From Lentisphaerota bacterium (GTDB lineage Bacteria > Verrucomicrobiota > Kiritimatiellia > RFP12 > UBA3636), in the NCBI GenBank assembly GCA_022837245.1, contig JALHHX010000039.1, forward strand, positions 1-14,908: a DNA stretch of 14,908 bases. The letters are read 5' to 3'. Both the position numbers and the translations under genes were made by a program. Positions within the stretch are counted from its first letter, which is position 1, and the number at the start of each line of letters is the position of its first letter. Under the pieces are notes generated by a model. The model saw only the letters and a program-made list of their open reading frames with translations. It had not been told where the DNA came from and did not search any database. Below are positions 1-6,530 of the stretch, piece after piece.

Positions 1-40
1 ATGCGCTGTATGCATTTGTATCAAGGATTATTTTAGTCAT
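1..40 (-). CDS. vapC: VapC-type PIN-domain toxin, N-terminal fragment (runs off left edge)
   Basis: Only the first 13 residues are in the window. Reading the minus strand from an ATG at 40-38 gives MTKIILDTNAYSA. This is the typical start of a PIN-domain ribonuclease: a short hydrophobic strand followed by an L-D-T-N motif whose Asp (residue 7) is the first metal-binding acidic residue of the active site. The ATG overlaps the stop of the upstream antitoxin gene as ATGA, the usual translational coupling of antitoxin and toxin. PIN toxins of this type cleave RNA, often initiator tRNA or rRNA; the target here cannot be known. The gene could be broken beyond the edge, since nothing after residue 13 is visible. 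Confidence 0.72.
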   Translation of the reverse strand, partial: MTKIILDTNAYSA

Positions 41-291
41 TTTGCCCAGTCCGATTCATGTATGGTTTCGAGATCAGCTATGGTTTCCTCGAATAAAAGT
101 TTTTCATCTTTTGCCCATTTCCCGAACAAGTCAGCAAAACTCTCCCGCTTTGCAGCTTTTTTATCTTCCACCAAGGATTTCTGCAAAATTGCTTTTACTG
201 TTCTATTCTGGCTCAGTCCATATTCTTTTGACTTTTCAGAAATTTTTTTATCGAGTGCGGCATCGATGCCATGAATCGTGATCGATTTCAT
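37..291 (-). CDS. vapB: VapB-type antitoxin, ribbon-helix-helix family
   Basis: A small 84-residue protein beginning MKSITIHGIDAALDKKISEK. It has the pattern of a ribbon-helix-helix (Arc/CopG/FitA-like) DNA-binding domain: a short beta strand (residues 2-6), then a helix and a second helix around 'GLSQNRTVKAILQKSL'. The charged C-terminal half (about 45-84, with 'FADLFGKWAKDEKLLFEETI') would wrap and block the toxin. I chose Met at 291 rather than the ATG at 303 because GGAGG (301-297) lies 5 bases before it, and the upstream ATG would use that ribosome binding site as coding sequence. The stop overlaps the vapC start. Such antitoxins normally repress their own operon together with the toxin. 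It sits in AT-rich DNA unlike the rest of the window, which suggests acquisition by transfer. Confidence 0.8.
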   Translation of the reverse strand: MKSITIHGIDAALDKKISEKSKEYGLSQNRTVKAILQKSLVEDKKAAKRESFADLFGKWAKDEKLLFEETIADLETIHESDWAK

Positions 292-323
292 AGAAACCTC
301 CATAATGAACCACTTTTATAGAA

Positions 324-352
324 ATAATAGTTCATAATTTGGTTACAATCAA
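324..352 (-). promoter_or_regulatory. vapBC promoter, sigma-70 type
   Basis: On the minus strand TTGATT (352-347) and TATTAT (329-324) are separated by 17 bases, ending about 30 bases before the antitoxin start. An inverted repeat ATGAAC/GTTCAT has its arms at 305-310 and 330-335, bracketing the -10 element and the expected transcription start. It is a candidate operator for autorepression by the ribbon-helix-helix antitoxin. This was called by eye; no transcript data. Confidence 0.55.
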
Positions 353-507
353 TCGTTGAACGCGAGAAATACTAATGAAGTCCCTTAAATCACGGGTAGC
401 AATCCCGCAGTGACTTTTAACTAGAGAAATACCTTTATCAAGAGGAGAAAATTTAGTACATTTTTATCATTCATTCCTCTTCAAACCAATAGATACGAGG
501 TACTTAT

Positions 508-2406
508 ATGTCGACTTATGCCTTCAAGACCGAAGTGAGCCAGCTCTTGGAGCTCATCACCCATTCGCTGTATTCGCACAAGGAAATCTTCCTGCGGGAG
601 CTGGTTTCCAACGCCTCCGACGCCATCGACAAGCTCCGCTACCTGTCGATCTCCGACGACTCGTACAAGGCGATCAGCTTCGAGCCCAAAATCAGCGTCT
701 ACGTGGACGACAAGGCCAAGACCATCGTCGTCTCGGACAACGGGGTGGGCATGAACGAAGAGGAGCTGGCGGAAAACCTGGGCACCATAGCCCGTTCGGG
801 CACGAAGAATTTTCTGGAAAAGCTGTCGGATTCGGATCGCAAGAACTCCAACCTCATCGGCCAGTTCGGCGTGGGCTTCTATTCGGTGTTCATGATCGCC
901 GACAAGGTGGAGGTTATAAGCCGCAAGGCCGGCGCCGACAAGGCCTTCTGCTGGTCCAGCGCGGGCAAGGGCGAGTTCACCATAGAGTCTTCGGTACGGG
1001 AGGGCTTCGGCACCGACGTGAAAATCCACGTCAACGGCGAGGGCGAGGAATACCTTTCCCGCTGGTCCCTGGACGGCCTGCTGCGAAAATACTCCAACCA
1101 TATCGCCTACCCGATCCACCTGATCTCCCAGGAGCCTAAGTACGACGACAAGGGAAAGGAAAAGGGCAAGGAGTTCAAGGACGAGCAGATAAACGCCGCC
1201 AGCGCCCTCTGGCGTCGCCCCAAGAACGAACTACAGGACAAGGATTACGTCGATTTCTACAAATCCTTCGCCGCCGAGGACGAGGAGCCTCTTTTCTGGA
1301 TCCACACCAAGGCCGAAGGCACCATCGAGTACAACTCCCTTTTCTACGTTCCCTCCAAAGTGCCGGGCGATATTTATTATCCCCTGGCCCAGCAGGGGGT
1401 CAAGCTCTACATCAAGCGGGTTTTCATCACCGACAAGGAAGCGAACATACTGCCCCAGTACTTCCGCTTCGTGCGGGGCGTGATCGATTCCGACGACCTT
1501 CCGCTCAACGTGAGCCGGGAGATACTCCAGCAGAACCGGGTGATGACTACGATACAGCAGGCCTCCCTCAAGAAGATTTTCTCCGAGCTCGAAGCCCTGG
1601 CCAAGAACAATCCCGAGAAATTCGCCAAATTCACCGCGCTCTTCAATACCCAAATCAAGGAAGGGCTTGCCTCTGACTGGCAGAACCAGAAGACCCTGCT
1701 AGGCCTGGTGCGGTACAAGAGCACGGGGACCGAGGGCTGGACCAGTCTCGAGGATTACAAGAACAGGGCTGGCGAAAGGAAGACTATCTACTACATCACA
1801 GGCAACAGCGAGGAGCGGCTGCGGGCTAGCCCCCTCCTGGAGGCTTTCGCGGCCCGAGGCCTGGAAGTGCTTATCGGCTCGGATGAAATCGATGAACTGG
1901 TCTTCGCCAGCCTGGGGCAGTACGAGGGTATGAGCTTCAAGAGCGTCAACCATTCCGACGCCGACGAGGACCTGGGCAAGGACACGGAAGCCGGCGCTGC
2001 GGACGAGGGAAGCGGCAAGATGGCTGTCGAGGCGGCCAAGCGGATCCTGGGCGAGCGGGTTAAGGACGTGCGGCTCTCCAAGCGTCTATCCAAGAGTCCA
2101 TCCTGCGTGGTCATGGACAAGGACGATCCGACGCTCCAGTACCGGGAGCTCATGATGCGCATTTCCAACACCGACATGCCCGAGCCGACTCCCATACTCG
2201 AACTGAATTCAGGTCATGCTTTGGTTAAGAAACTAGCTAATTTGGAGGCCAAACGCGGCGCCGAGACGCAGGATGCTAGCCTCGACCAGGACGTAGATGA
2301 TATTGCCCACATTCTGCTGGACCAGGCTCTGCTGGCCGAGGGGCAGAAATTCGTCAAGCCGGCGGATTTCATCCAGCGCCTTAACCGGCAGCTGGCCAAG
2401 GCATGA
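508..2406 (+). CDS. htpG: HtpG, bacterial Hsp90 chaperone
   Basis: ATP-dependent cytoplasmic chaperone, 632 residues, the usual length for bacterial HtpG. The N-terminal GHKL ATPase domain (about 1-210) shows all key motifs: catalytic Glu31 in 'FLRELVSNASDAIDK', Asn35, 'DNGVGM' (77-82), 'GTIARSGT' in the lid, and 'GQFGVGFYS' (118-126). A charged linker (about 209-228) leads to the middle domain, which carries 'LPLNVSREILQQNR' with Arg337, equivalent to the ATP-contacting Arg336 of E. coli HtpG. The C-terminal dimerisation domain is complete and has no MEEVD tail, as expected in bacteria. ATG at 508 is preceded by GAGG (497-500) at 7 bases. I found no CIRCE element or convincing sigma-70 promoter in the 155 bases upstream (353-507), so its heat-shock control is unresolved. 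Confidence 0.97.
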   Translation: MSTYAFKTEVSQLLELITHSLYSHKEIFLRELVSNASDAIDKLRYLSISDDSYKAISFEPKISVYVDDKAKTIVVSDNGVGMNEEELAENLGTIARSGTKNFLEKLSDSDRKNSNLIGQFGVGFYSVFMIADKVEVISRKAGADKAFCWSSAGKGEFTIESSVREGFGTDVKIHVNGEGEEYLSRWSLDGLLRKYSNHIAYPIHLISQEPKYDDKGKEKGKEFKDEQINAASALWRRPKNELQDKDYVDFYKSFAAEDEEPLFWIHTKAEGTIEYNSLFYVPSKVPGDIYYPLAQQGVKLYIKRVFITDKEANILPQYFRFVRGVIDSDDLPLNVSREILQQNRVMTTIQQASLKKIFSELEALAKNNPEKFAKFTALFNTQIKEGLASDWQNQKTLLGLVRYKSTGTEGWTSLEDYKNRAGERKTIYYITGNSEERLRASPLLEAFAARGLEVLIGSDEIDELVFASLGQYEGMSFKSVNHSDADEDLGKDTEAGAADEGSGKMAVEAAKRILGERVKDVRLSKRLSKSPSCVVMDKDDPTLQYRELMMRISNTDMPEPTPILELNSGHALVKKLANLEAKRGAETQDASLDQDVDDIAHILLDQALLAEGQKFVKPADFIQRLNRQLAKA

Positions 2407-2428
2407 TAGGCGTACTGAAGGCCGAAGG

Positions 2429-2511
2429 GCGGCGCGGGGCGCGCTGCCTAGGGGAGCGGACGCGCGCGTCGGCGCGAGTCTCCTTGCGCGTTTTGGTGCG
2501 CCCCGCGCCGC
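2429..2511. repeat. GC-rich inverted-repeat element between htpG and rlmE
   Basis: A perfect 14-base inverted repeat has arms GCGGCGCGGGGCGC (2429-2442) and GCGCCCCGCGCCGC (2498-2511). They enclose 55 bases that contain a 12-base perfect palindrome GACGCGCGCGTC (2459-2470). No T-tract follows the right arm, so it is not a standard intrinsic terminator. It fills most of the 124-base gap between the htpG stop and the rlmE start and could fold into a very stable RNA or cruciform. Confidence 0.6.
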
Positions 2512-2530
2512 GCTCCGCGAAGGAAGCCTG

Positions 2531-3163
2531 ATGGCCGGTTACGAAAAACCCGATTTCTGGACCCTCAAAGCCAAGAAGGAGGGCTATCCGGCCCGAAGCG
2601 TCTACAAACTGGAAGAGATCGTCGCCAAGTTCGGTTTGCTAAAGTCGGCGGGGTCGCAGGATCAGGCGGCTGGAAAAGCAGGTCCGAAGGTTCTGGACAT
2701 AGGCGCCGCCCCCGGGTCCTGGAGCCTTTGGCTCCTTCGCAAGCTCGCCGGGCGCGGCTCCCTCGCCGCCGTGGACATCCAGGACCTCGGCGTCTCTCCC
2801 TCCGATGCCAATTTCAGCTTCGTCAAAGGCTCGATCCTGGACGAGGGGATCCGCGCCCGGCTCCGGGATGTCGGCCCCTACTCCCTGGTCGTCTCCGACG
2901 CGGCCCCCTCCACTACCGGCAACCGCCTGGTCGATCAAGCCAGATCCGAGGAGCTTGTCGAGTCCGTCATGGATCTCGCCCTCCAGCTCCTGTCCCCCGG
3001 CGGTTCCCTGGTCATGAAAATATTCCAGTCCGGCGAGGAAAAACGCCTGATCGGGCAGCTCAAAACCCGCTTCTCGCAAGCCCGGGCCTACAAGCCCGAG
3101 GCCTGCAGGGCGCAGTCCTTCGAGACTTATATAATCGCGATGGGCTATAATTCGAAACAATGA
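2531..3163 (+). CDS. rlmE: RlmE (FtsJ/RrmJ), 23S rRNA 2'-O-ribose methyltransferase
   Basis: A 210-residue SAM-dependent methyltransferase expected to methylate the A-loop uridine of 23S rRNA (U2552 in E. coli) in the assembled 50S subunit. The start region 'ARSVYKL', SAM motif I 'DIGAAPG' (56-62), and the K-D-K-E catalytic set are all visible: Lys26, Asp123 in 'VSDAAP', Lys163 in 'VMKIF', and Glu198 in 'SFETY'. The last three align within one residue of E. coli Asp124, Lys164 and Glu199. A 10-15 residue stretch rich in Gly, Ala and Gln (38-52) precedes motif I. I chose ATG 2531 because AAGGA (2520-2524) precedes it; the frame is open further upstream into htpG but that part has no family similarity. 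In E. coli this gene is heat-shock controlled, so its position beside htpG is suggestive. Confidence 0.93.
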   Translation: MAGYEKPDFWTLKAKKEGYPARSVYKLEEIVAKFGLLKSAGSQDQAAGKAGPKVLDIGAAPGSWSLWLLRKLAGRGSLAAVDIQDLGVSPSDANFSFVKGSILDEGIRARLRDVGPYSLVVSDAAPSTTGNRLVDQARSEELVESVMDLALQLLSPGGSLVMKIFQSGEEKRLIGQLKTRFSQARAYKPEACRAQSFETYIIAMGYNSKQ

Positions 3164-3187
3164 TCTAGATAAATGCTCGCTAAATAA

Positions 3188-3664
3188 TCAAGGGGACGGG
3201 ATAAGCGGATTTTTCAGGAATTCGAGCAGGGCTTGTTTCGATGGCTTTTTCGCTATGAAACGGGAAAATTCGGGCAGCTCGGCAAGTCTCGCCAGCTCGG
3301 AAAGCGTCGCCAAATGATCCTTAGTGTCGGCGGACAGAACAAGGAATAGACATGTAACAGGCTTTCCGTCCAAGGCGCTCCACTCGACGGGCTGGTCTAA
3401 GTACGCGATAGCGAGGCAGGCGGATTCTTTGTCCTGATAATAGAACTTGCGCGGATGGGGAATGGCAAAGCCCGAGCCGATCGCCGTGGAGCCGAGCTCT
3501 TCCCGCTCCACGAGGCTTTCGAACAAAGCTTCCTTGTCGAGGGGTCGTGCGGGACGGAGCACTCGCACCAGCGATTTGATCGCCTCCGGACCGTTTGAGC
3601 CCCGTATGTTGAAGTACACGTCTCCCCTCTCGAGCAGAATCGGCAAAGTCATGAATGCTTCCAT
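3188..3664 (-). CDS. ptsN: PtsN-like EIIA domain protein (PTS EIIA type 2, nitrogen/regulatory type)
   Basis: A single-domain 158-residue protein of the fructose/mannitol-type EIIA family. The phosphorylation site is 'GSGFAIPHPR', with the acceptor His at residue 70 (E. coli PtsN uses His73). The second conserved His is in 'DHLATLSELARLA' (residue 117). The start 'LLERGDVYFNIRGSNGPEAI' resembles spirochaetal PtsN proteins. No EIIB or EIIC lies nearby, so a regulatory role in phosphate relay from HPr is more likely than sugar uptake. I chose ATG 3664, with AGGAG 10 bases upstream on the minus strand; an in-frame GTG at 3703 would add 13 residues and is possible. It converges tail-to-tail with rlmE, with 24 bases between the stop codons and no visible terminator. 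Confidence 0.85.
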   Translation of the reverse strand: MEAFMTLPILLERGDVYFNIRGSNGPEAIKSLVRVLRPARPLDKEALFESLVEREELGSTAIGSGFAIPHPRKFYYQDKESACLAIAYLDQPVEWSALDGKPVTCLFLVLSADTKDHLATLSELARLAELPEFSRFIAKKPSKQALLEFLKNPLIPSP

Positions 3665-3730
3665 ATCCCGCAGGCTCCTTTTCCCCACCTCTCGAAAAAC
3701 CACTAATGAACTTTATGCGATAACTGGGCC

Positions 3731-3760
3731 AAAAAACAGGCCGCCCCTGCGGGGCGGCCT
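3731..3760 (-). terminator. Intrinsic terminator of the porin gene
   Basis: A perfect 10-bp stem, AGGCCGCCCC (3738-3747) and GGGGCGGCCT (3751-3760), with a 3-base loop. On the minus strand it is followed by G and six Ts (3736-3731). It lies 29 bases after the porin stop codon. It also separates the porin from ptsN, so ptsN needs its own promoter in 3665-3730; I could not identify one with confidence. Confidence 0.92.
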
Positions 3761-3789
3761 TGAAAACTGTCGCGTGAACCTAGATCAGA

Positions 3790-4956
3790 TTAGAGGCTGA
3801 CCTTAGCGGCGGCGACGAGGGTACCGAAGTTACCGGCGAGAACGTCCACATCACCATCGTTATAGGTAAGGGTGAGGGTGGTGTTGGCGACGGAGGTGTT
3901 CTTCAGCTGGACATAGGGAACGAGCGAACCCTTGCCGGTGAAGTCGTTGGTGTACTCGGCGTAGACATACAGAGTGGTGGCATCGGCGACGGCGAAGGTG
4001 TAGCCGGCATAGGCTCCGAAGTCATAGGCGATACCGGTGAGAGGATTGTCGATTCCGAACCAGACGCCGGCTTCGACGGGGTCGACGGCGTAGTCGAAGC
4101 CGACCTGGGCTTCGAGATCGTCGTCGAGGGTGCTGTAGTAGGCGTCGGCGAAGGCATCGAGGCCTTCCATCACGGCGTAGTCGACTTCGAGCAGGGCGTC
4201 GGCGTCGAATCCGCCGAGGACCAGGATGTCACTATTGAGGGCGACCACGAGGGGGGCGGCGGAGTACTTCACGCCGGCGGTGAATCCGAGTTCCTTGTCG
4301 GCATCCAGAAGGTCGTAGGCTGCGGCGCCGCTCACGCTGAGGGCATCGCTGACCTTGTAGGACACGTTGGCTCCGAAGGAATACTCGTTAAGAGTGTTGG
4401 CGGTCCAGTCGCCCTTGGAGGCGGCGGTCACTCCGAAGCCCAAGGCTCCGGAAGCGTAGGACAAGGTGGTGCCGGCGGCATCAGCATCGAGCCCGACCGC
4501 GACATCGCCGGAGTAGAGAGCGTCGGCGTTGGCGAAGTCGAAGCTATTCTTCGTGGATACGCTCAACTTCCAGGTGCCGTTGGTGATAGCAGCGGAAAGG
4601 GTGGCGTACTCGCCGGAATCTCTCACGCCATCACTGTCCGCGTCGTTCCAGTCAGTGAATGTAACGGCATTGGTCGTCGGCGTGGCACCAAAATTGAGCT
4701 GGTCATCGCTGAGGACGAACCAGAGATTGGCGACGGAGATGTCTCCCCACCAGCCCTTGTCGCCTTTCTTGGCGGTCGCGCCGGTGAAGGCGAAGGGCAC
4801 CTTGAAGGTGAGGGTGCTGGCATTCTTGAATCCGGTGTAGCCGGTGTCGAAGTCCACGCCCCAGCTGAGGGTGGAGTTAGCAGTGAGAGCCGGGGTCTGC
4901 GCAGAGACGGCGCCGATCGCGGCAAGAGCGAGAAGCAGGACGATAAGCTTCTTCAT
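3790..4956 (-). CDS. Outer-membrane beta-barrel (porin-like) protein, spirochaetal major-surface-protein type
   Basis: A 388-residue exported protein with a clean signal peptide (MKKLIVLLLALAAIGAVSAQ, cleavage after Ala19). The mature part is a series of short alternating hydrophobic/polar strands with Gly and aromatic residues, such as 'FGIDNPLTGIAYDFGAYAGYTFAVA', ending '...AAAKVSL'. This is the composition of an outer-membrane beta-barrel. It is acidic and almost free of Cys. Expression signals are strong: AAGGAGGA (4970-4963) six bases before ATG, a consensus promoter, and a terminator. I believe it belongs with treponemal major outer-membrane or Msp-like proteins, but I recognise the type rather than a specific named gene. 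Residues 105-116 form an apparent calcium-binding loop, described separately. Pore function is inferred. Confidence 0.75.
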   Translation of the reverse strand: MKKLIVLLLALAAIGAVSAQTPALTANSTLSWGVDFDTGYTGFKNASTLTFKVPFAFTGATAKKGDKGWWGDISVANLWFVLSDDQLNFGATPTTNAVTFTDWNDADSDGVRDSGEYATLSAAITNGTWKLSVSTKNSFDFANADALYSGDVAVGLDADAAGTTLSYASGALGFGVTAASKGDWTANTLNEYSFGANVSYKVSDALSVSGAAAYDLLDADKELGFTAGVKYSAAPLVVALNSDILVLGGFDADALLEVDYAVMEGLDAFADAYYSTLDDDLEAQVGFDYAVDPVEAGVWFGIDNPLTGIAYDFGAYAGYTFAVADATTLYVYAEYTNDFTGKGSLVPYVQLKNTSVANTTLTLTYNDGDVDVLAGNFGTLVAAAKVSL

Positions 4957-5029
4957 GAGAAGTCCTCCTTGCGAATTCGAAGGGGGCCGCGCCGACGGCT
5001 CGGGTATCCCCTTTTCTAAGTTCCGTTAG

Positions 5030-5059
5030 AGTATATATCGGCCATTTTTTTCATGTCAA
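5030..5059 (-). promoter_or_regulatory. Strong sigma-70 promoter of the porin gene
   Basis: On the minus strand a perfect TTGACA (5059-5054) and TATACT (5035-5030) are separated by 18 bases; TATATA two bases further upstream would give a 16-base spacer. The predicted leader is about 65-70 bases and ends with the strong AAGGAGGA ribosome binding site. This fits a highly expressed surface protein. Confidence 0.75.
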
Positions 5060-5086
5060 GCACATATTCTTTCTGTTTTTCGCCCC

Positions 5087-5112
5087 AAAAAAGGGATGAT
5101 TCCCGCTTTTTT
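5087..5112 (-). terminator. Terminator-like hairpin at the end of the efflux operon
   Basis: A6 (5087-5092), GGGA (5093-5096), TGAT loop, TCCC (5101-5104), GC, T6 (5107-5112). Read on the minus strand this is a short GC stem extended by A-T pairs and followed by six Ts, about 100 bases after the stop of the last TolC-like gene. The GC part of the stem is only 4 bp with a 2-base bulge, so it may be weak. The remaining bases 5113-5208 hold no clear feature beyond a small imperfect hairpin at 5151-5169. Confidence 0.55.
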
Positions 5113-5208
5113 CGACTAAATATTCATATATTTTTACCGATCAGGATTTACGCCGCTGAAAGCTCGGCGGAAAATCGCCCCCTGCGCTTGTCTTTTGCAT
5201 AGACGAGA

Positions 5209-6528
5209 TTACAACTCGAAAGCGGATGCGTAATATCGAATGAGCCCTATTTTCTGGCTTAAAATGTCGTATTCGATCTTTTCGGCGGCCGTTTCCTCCA
5301 CCGAGAGGTCGATTTTCGCCATCACCAGGTTTTCCTCGCTGCTGAAACCTCCCGAGTAGAGCGCCTGGGTTTTTTCGGCGTTTTCCCTCGCTTCGTCCAC
5401 GTCCAGGGCCTGTATCTGCCCGTCCAGTTCCAGATTGCCGATTGCTACCTGGATGTCCTTCAATCCCTTGGAAAGTGACTTTTGGGCCTCGGCGAGCTTG
5501 ATTTCGTAGATCGCCGGGTACTCTCGTCGCTTTTCGGCTTCAAGAGCGCTCTTTCCCTTGTTGAGCACATCGTAGGAAAGGGAGAGAGAAATTCCCCAGC
5601 CTAGGGCCTTCTTGTCGATATCGTAGGAAATGGAAGCGCTCAAGCCCGGGTTGGGCAGGTAGGGAAGCAGCGCGTTGTCGCTTCGCTTTTCGGCCGCCTC
5701 GAGACTGCGCTCCAGCGCGAGAACCGACAGGCTTTCCGCTGCCTTGCCTTCTCCGATCCCCCCGAGCCACTCGGCTTGAAGCGCCAGCAGGTCTTGATAA
5801 AGCGGTTCGGCGAAATCCCTCACCTCTGCGGGGATGTTCTCGAGGGCGTTGTTCGCGGCGATCAAGGACTTGCGCGCGCTCAGTATGCGGCGCTCCAGTT
5901 CACGAAGCGATGTCGGGTCTACCGTCGCTGTTTTGACCCGTTCCAGCACCTGTAGGTTTTTGGTGTTGTTTTCCAATAGGCTGCCGTAGTAGCGGGCGTC
6001 CAATATCTCCTTCGCCAGGCTCGTCACTGTATTGATTTCGATGGTGCGCAGCGACGACCTGGCGTTGAGCAAGGCCGCCTCGGCGTCCAGCCGGGACGCC
6101 GCGCTCTCGGGAAACAACTTTCTGCTATAAGTAAGCGAGGGATCGCTCAGGGTGAAATCGCCCAGCGGAGACAGCGAAAACCCTGTTTTTAGCGACAAAT
6201 TGCCGCCAAGCAGATTTTCCATCCCCAGGGTTGAACTCAAACCCAGGCCGCCGAAACCTTTGTCGGTATAGCTCAAGGCCCCTCCGGATCCGGAAGAAAG
6301 GGAAAAGAGGGGCAGATAGGGTTTGGCGTACTGATCCAGGGCGATCTGAGCGGATTTCAGGGACAGCCGCGCCTCCCGATAGGCGGCGGAAGATTCAAGC
6401 CTACGGGCGTACAGTTTCTGCCACGCTCCCCCGGCTTCGGTCTTCATGTTTTCCTGGGCTCCGGCCAGGCTCGGCGAAAGCAGGCAAAGCGCACACGCGC
6501 CGCAGAGGGCCAAAAGGGTTCGTCTCAT
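5209..6528 (-). CDS. TolC-family outer-membrane efflux protein with beta-barrel segments
   Basis: A 439-residue protein with a signal peptide (about 1-24, cleavage near 'LAGA-Q'). The order is the TolC/OEP pattern: helix (about 35-70), beta-rich segment with 'LGLSSTLG...LSLKTGFSLSPLG' (about 72-139), long helices (140-285), a second beta segment 'LSASISYDIDKKALGWGISL' onward (about 295-322), then C-terminal helices. This fits two half-repeats each giving strands to a trimeric 12-strand barrel plus an alpha-helical tunnel. It should be the outer-membrane exit duct of the pump encoded upstream. Its ATG starts 2 bases after the stop of the preceding TolC-like gene without a clear Shine-Dalgarno, so it is probably translationally coupled. 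It is the last gene of the operon. Sequence similarity to classical TolC is low, but the architecture is clear. Confidence 0.82.
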   Translation of the reverse strand: MRRTLLALCGACALCLLSPSLAGAQENMKTEAGGAWQKLYARRLESSAAYREARLSLKSAQIALDQYAKPYLPLFSLSSGSGGALSYTDKGFGGLGLSSTLGMENLLGGNLSLKTGFSLSPLGDFTLSDPSLTYSRKLFPESAASRLDAEAALLNARSSLRTIEINTVTSLAKEILDARYYGSLLENNTKNLQVLERVKTATVDPTSLRELERRILSARKSLIAANNALENIPAEVRDFAEPLYQDLLALQAEWLGGIGEGKAAESLSVLALERSLEAAEKRSDNALLPYLPNPGLSASISYDIDKKALGWGISLSLSYDVLNKGKSALEAEKRREYPAIYEIKLAEAQKSLSKGLKDIQVAIGNLELDGQIQALDVDEARENAEKTQALYSGGFSSEENLVMAKIDLSVEETAAEKIEYDILSQKIGLIRYYASAFEL

Positions 6529-6530
6529 CG

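Noticed and set aside
393..407. Small hairpin CGGG/CCCG upstream of htpG, considered as a tRNA or riboswitch remnant
   Set aside because: Only a 4-bp stem with no cloverleaf or conserved core around it.
364..432. Direct repeat GAGAAATAC at 364-372 and 424-432
   Set aside because: Nine bases in AT-rich DNA, two copies only; not enough to call an attachment site or operator array.
353..507. CIRCE or heat-shock promoter of htpG
   Set aside because: I looked for the CIRCE inverted repeat and for -35/-10 pairs with 16-18 base spacing; none was convincing.
481..1119. 212-codon open frame on the minus strand inside htpG
   Set aside because: It is fully antisense to a clear htpG, has no family resemblance or ribosome binding site, and long antisense frames are expected in GC-rich coding DNA.
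2297..2530. Upstream extension of the rlmE frame into htpG
   Set aside because: The added residues are Arg-rich and come from the GC-rich spacer; similarity to RlmE begins at the ATG at 2531, which has a good ribosome binding site.
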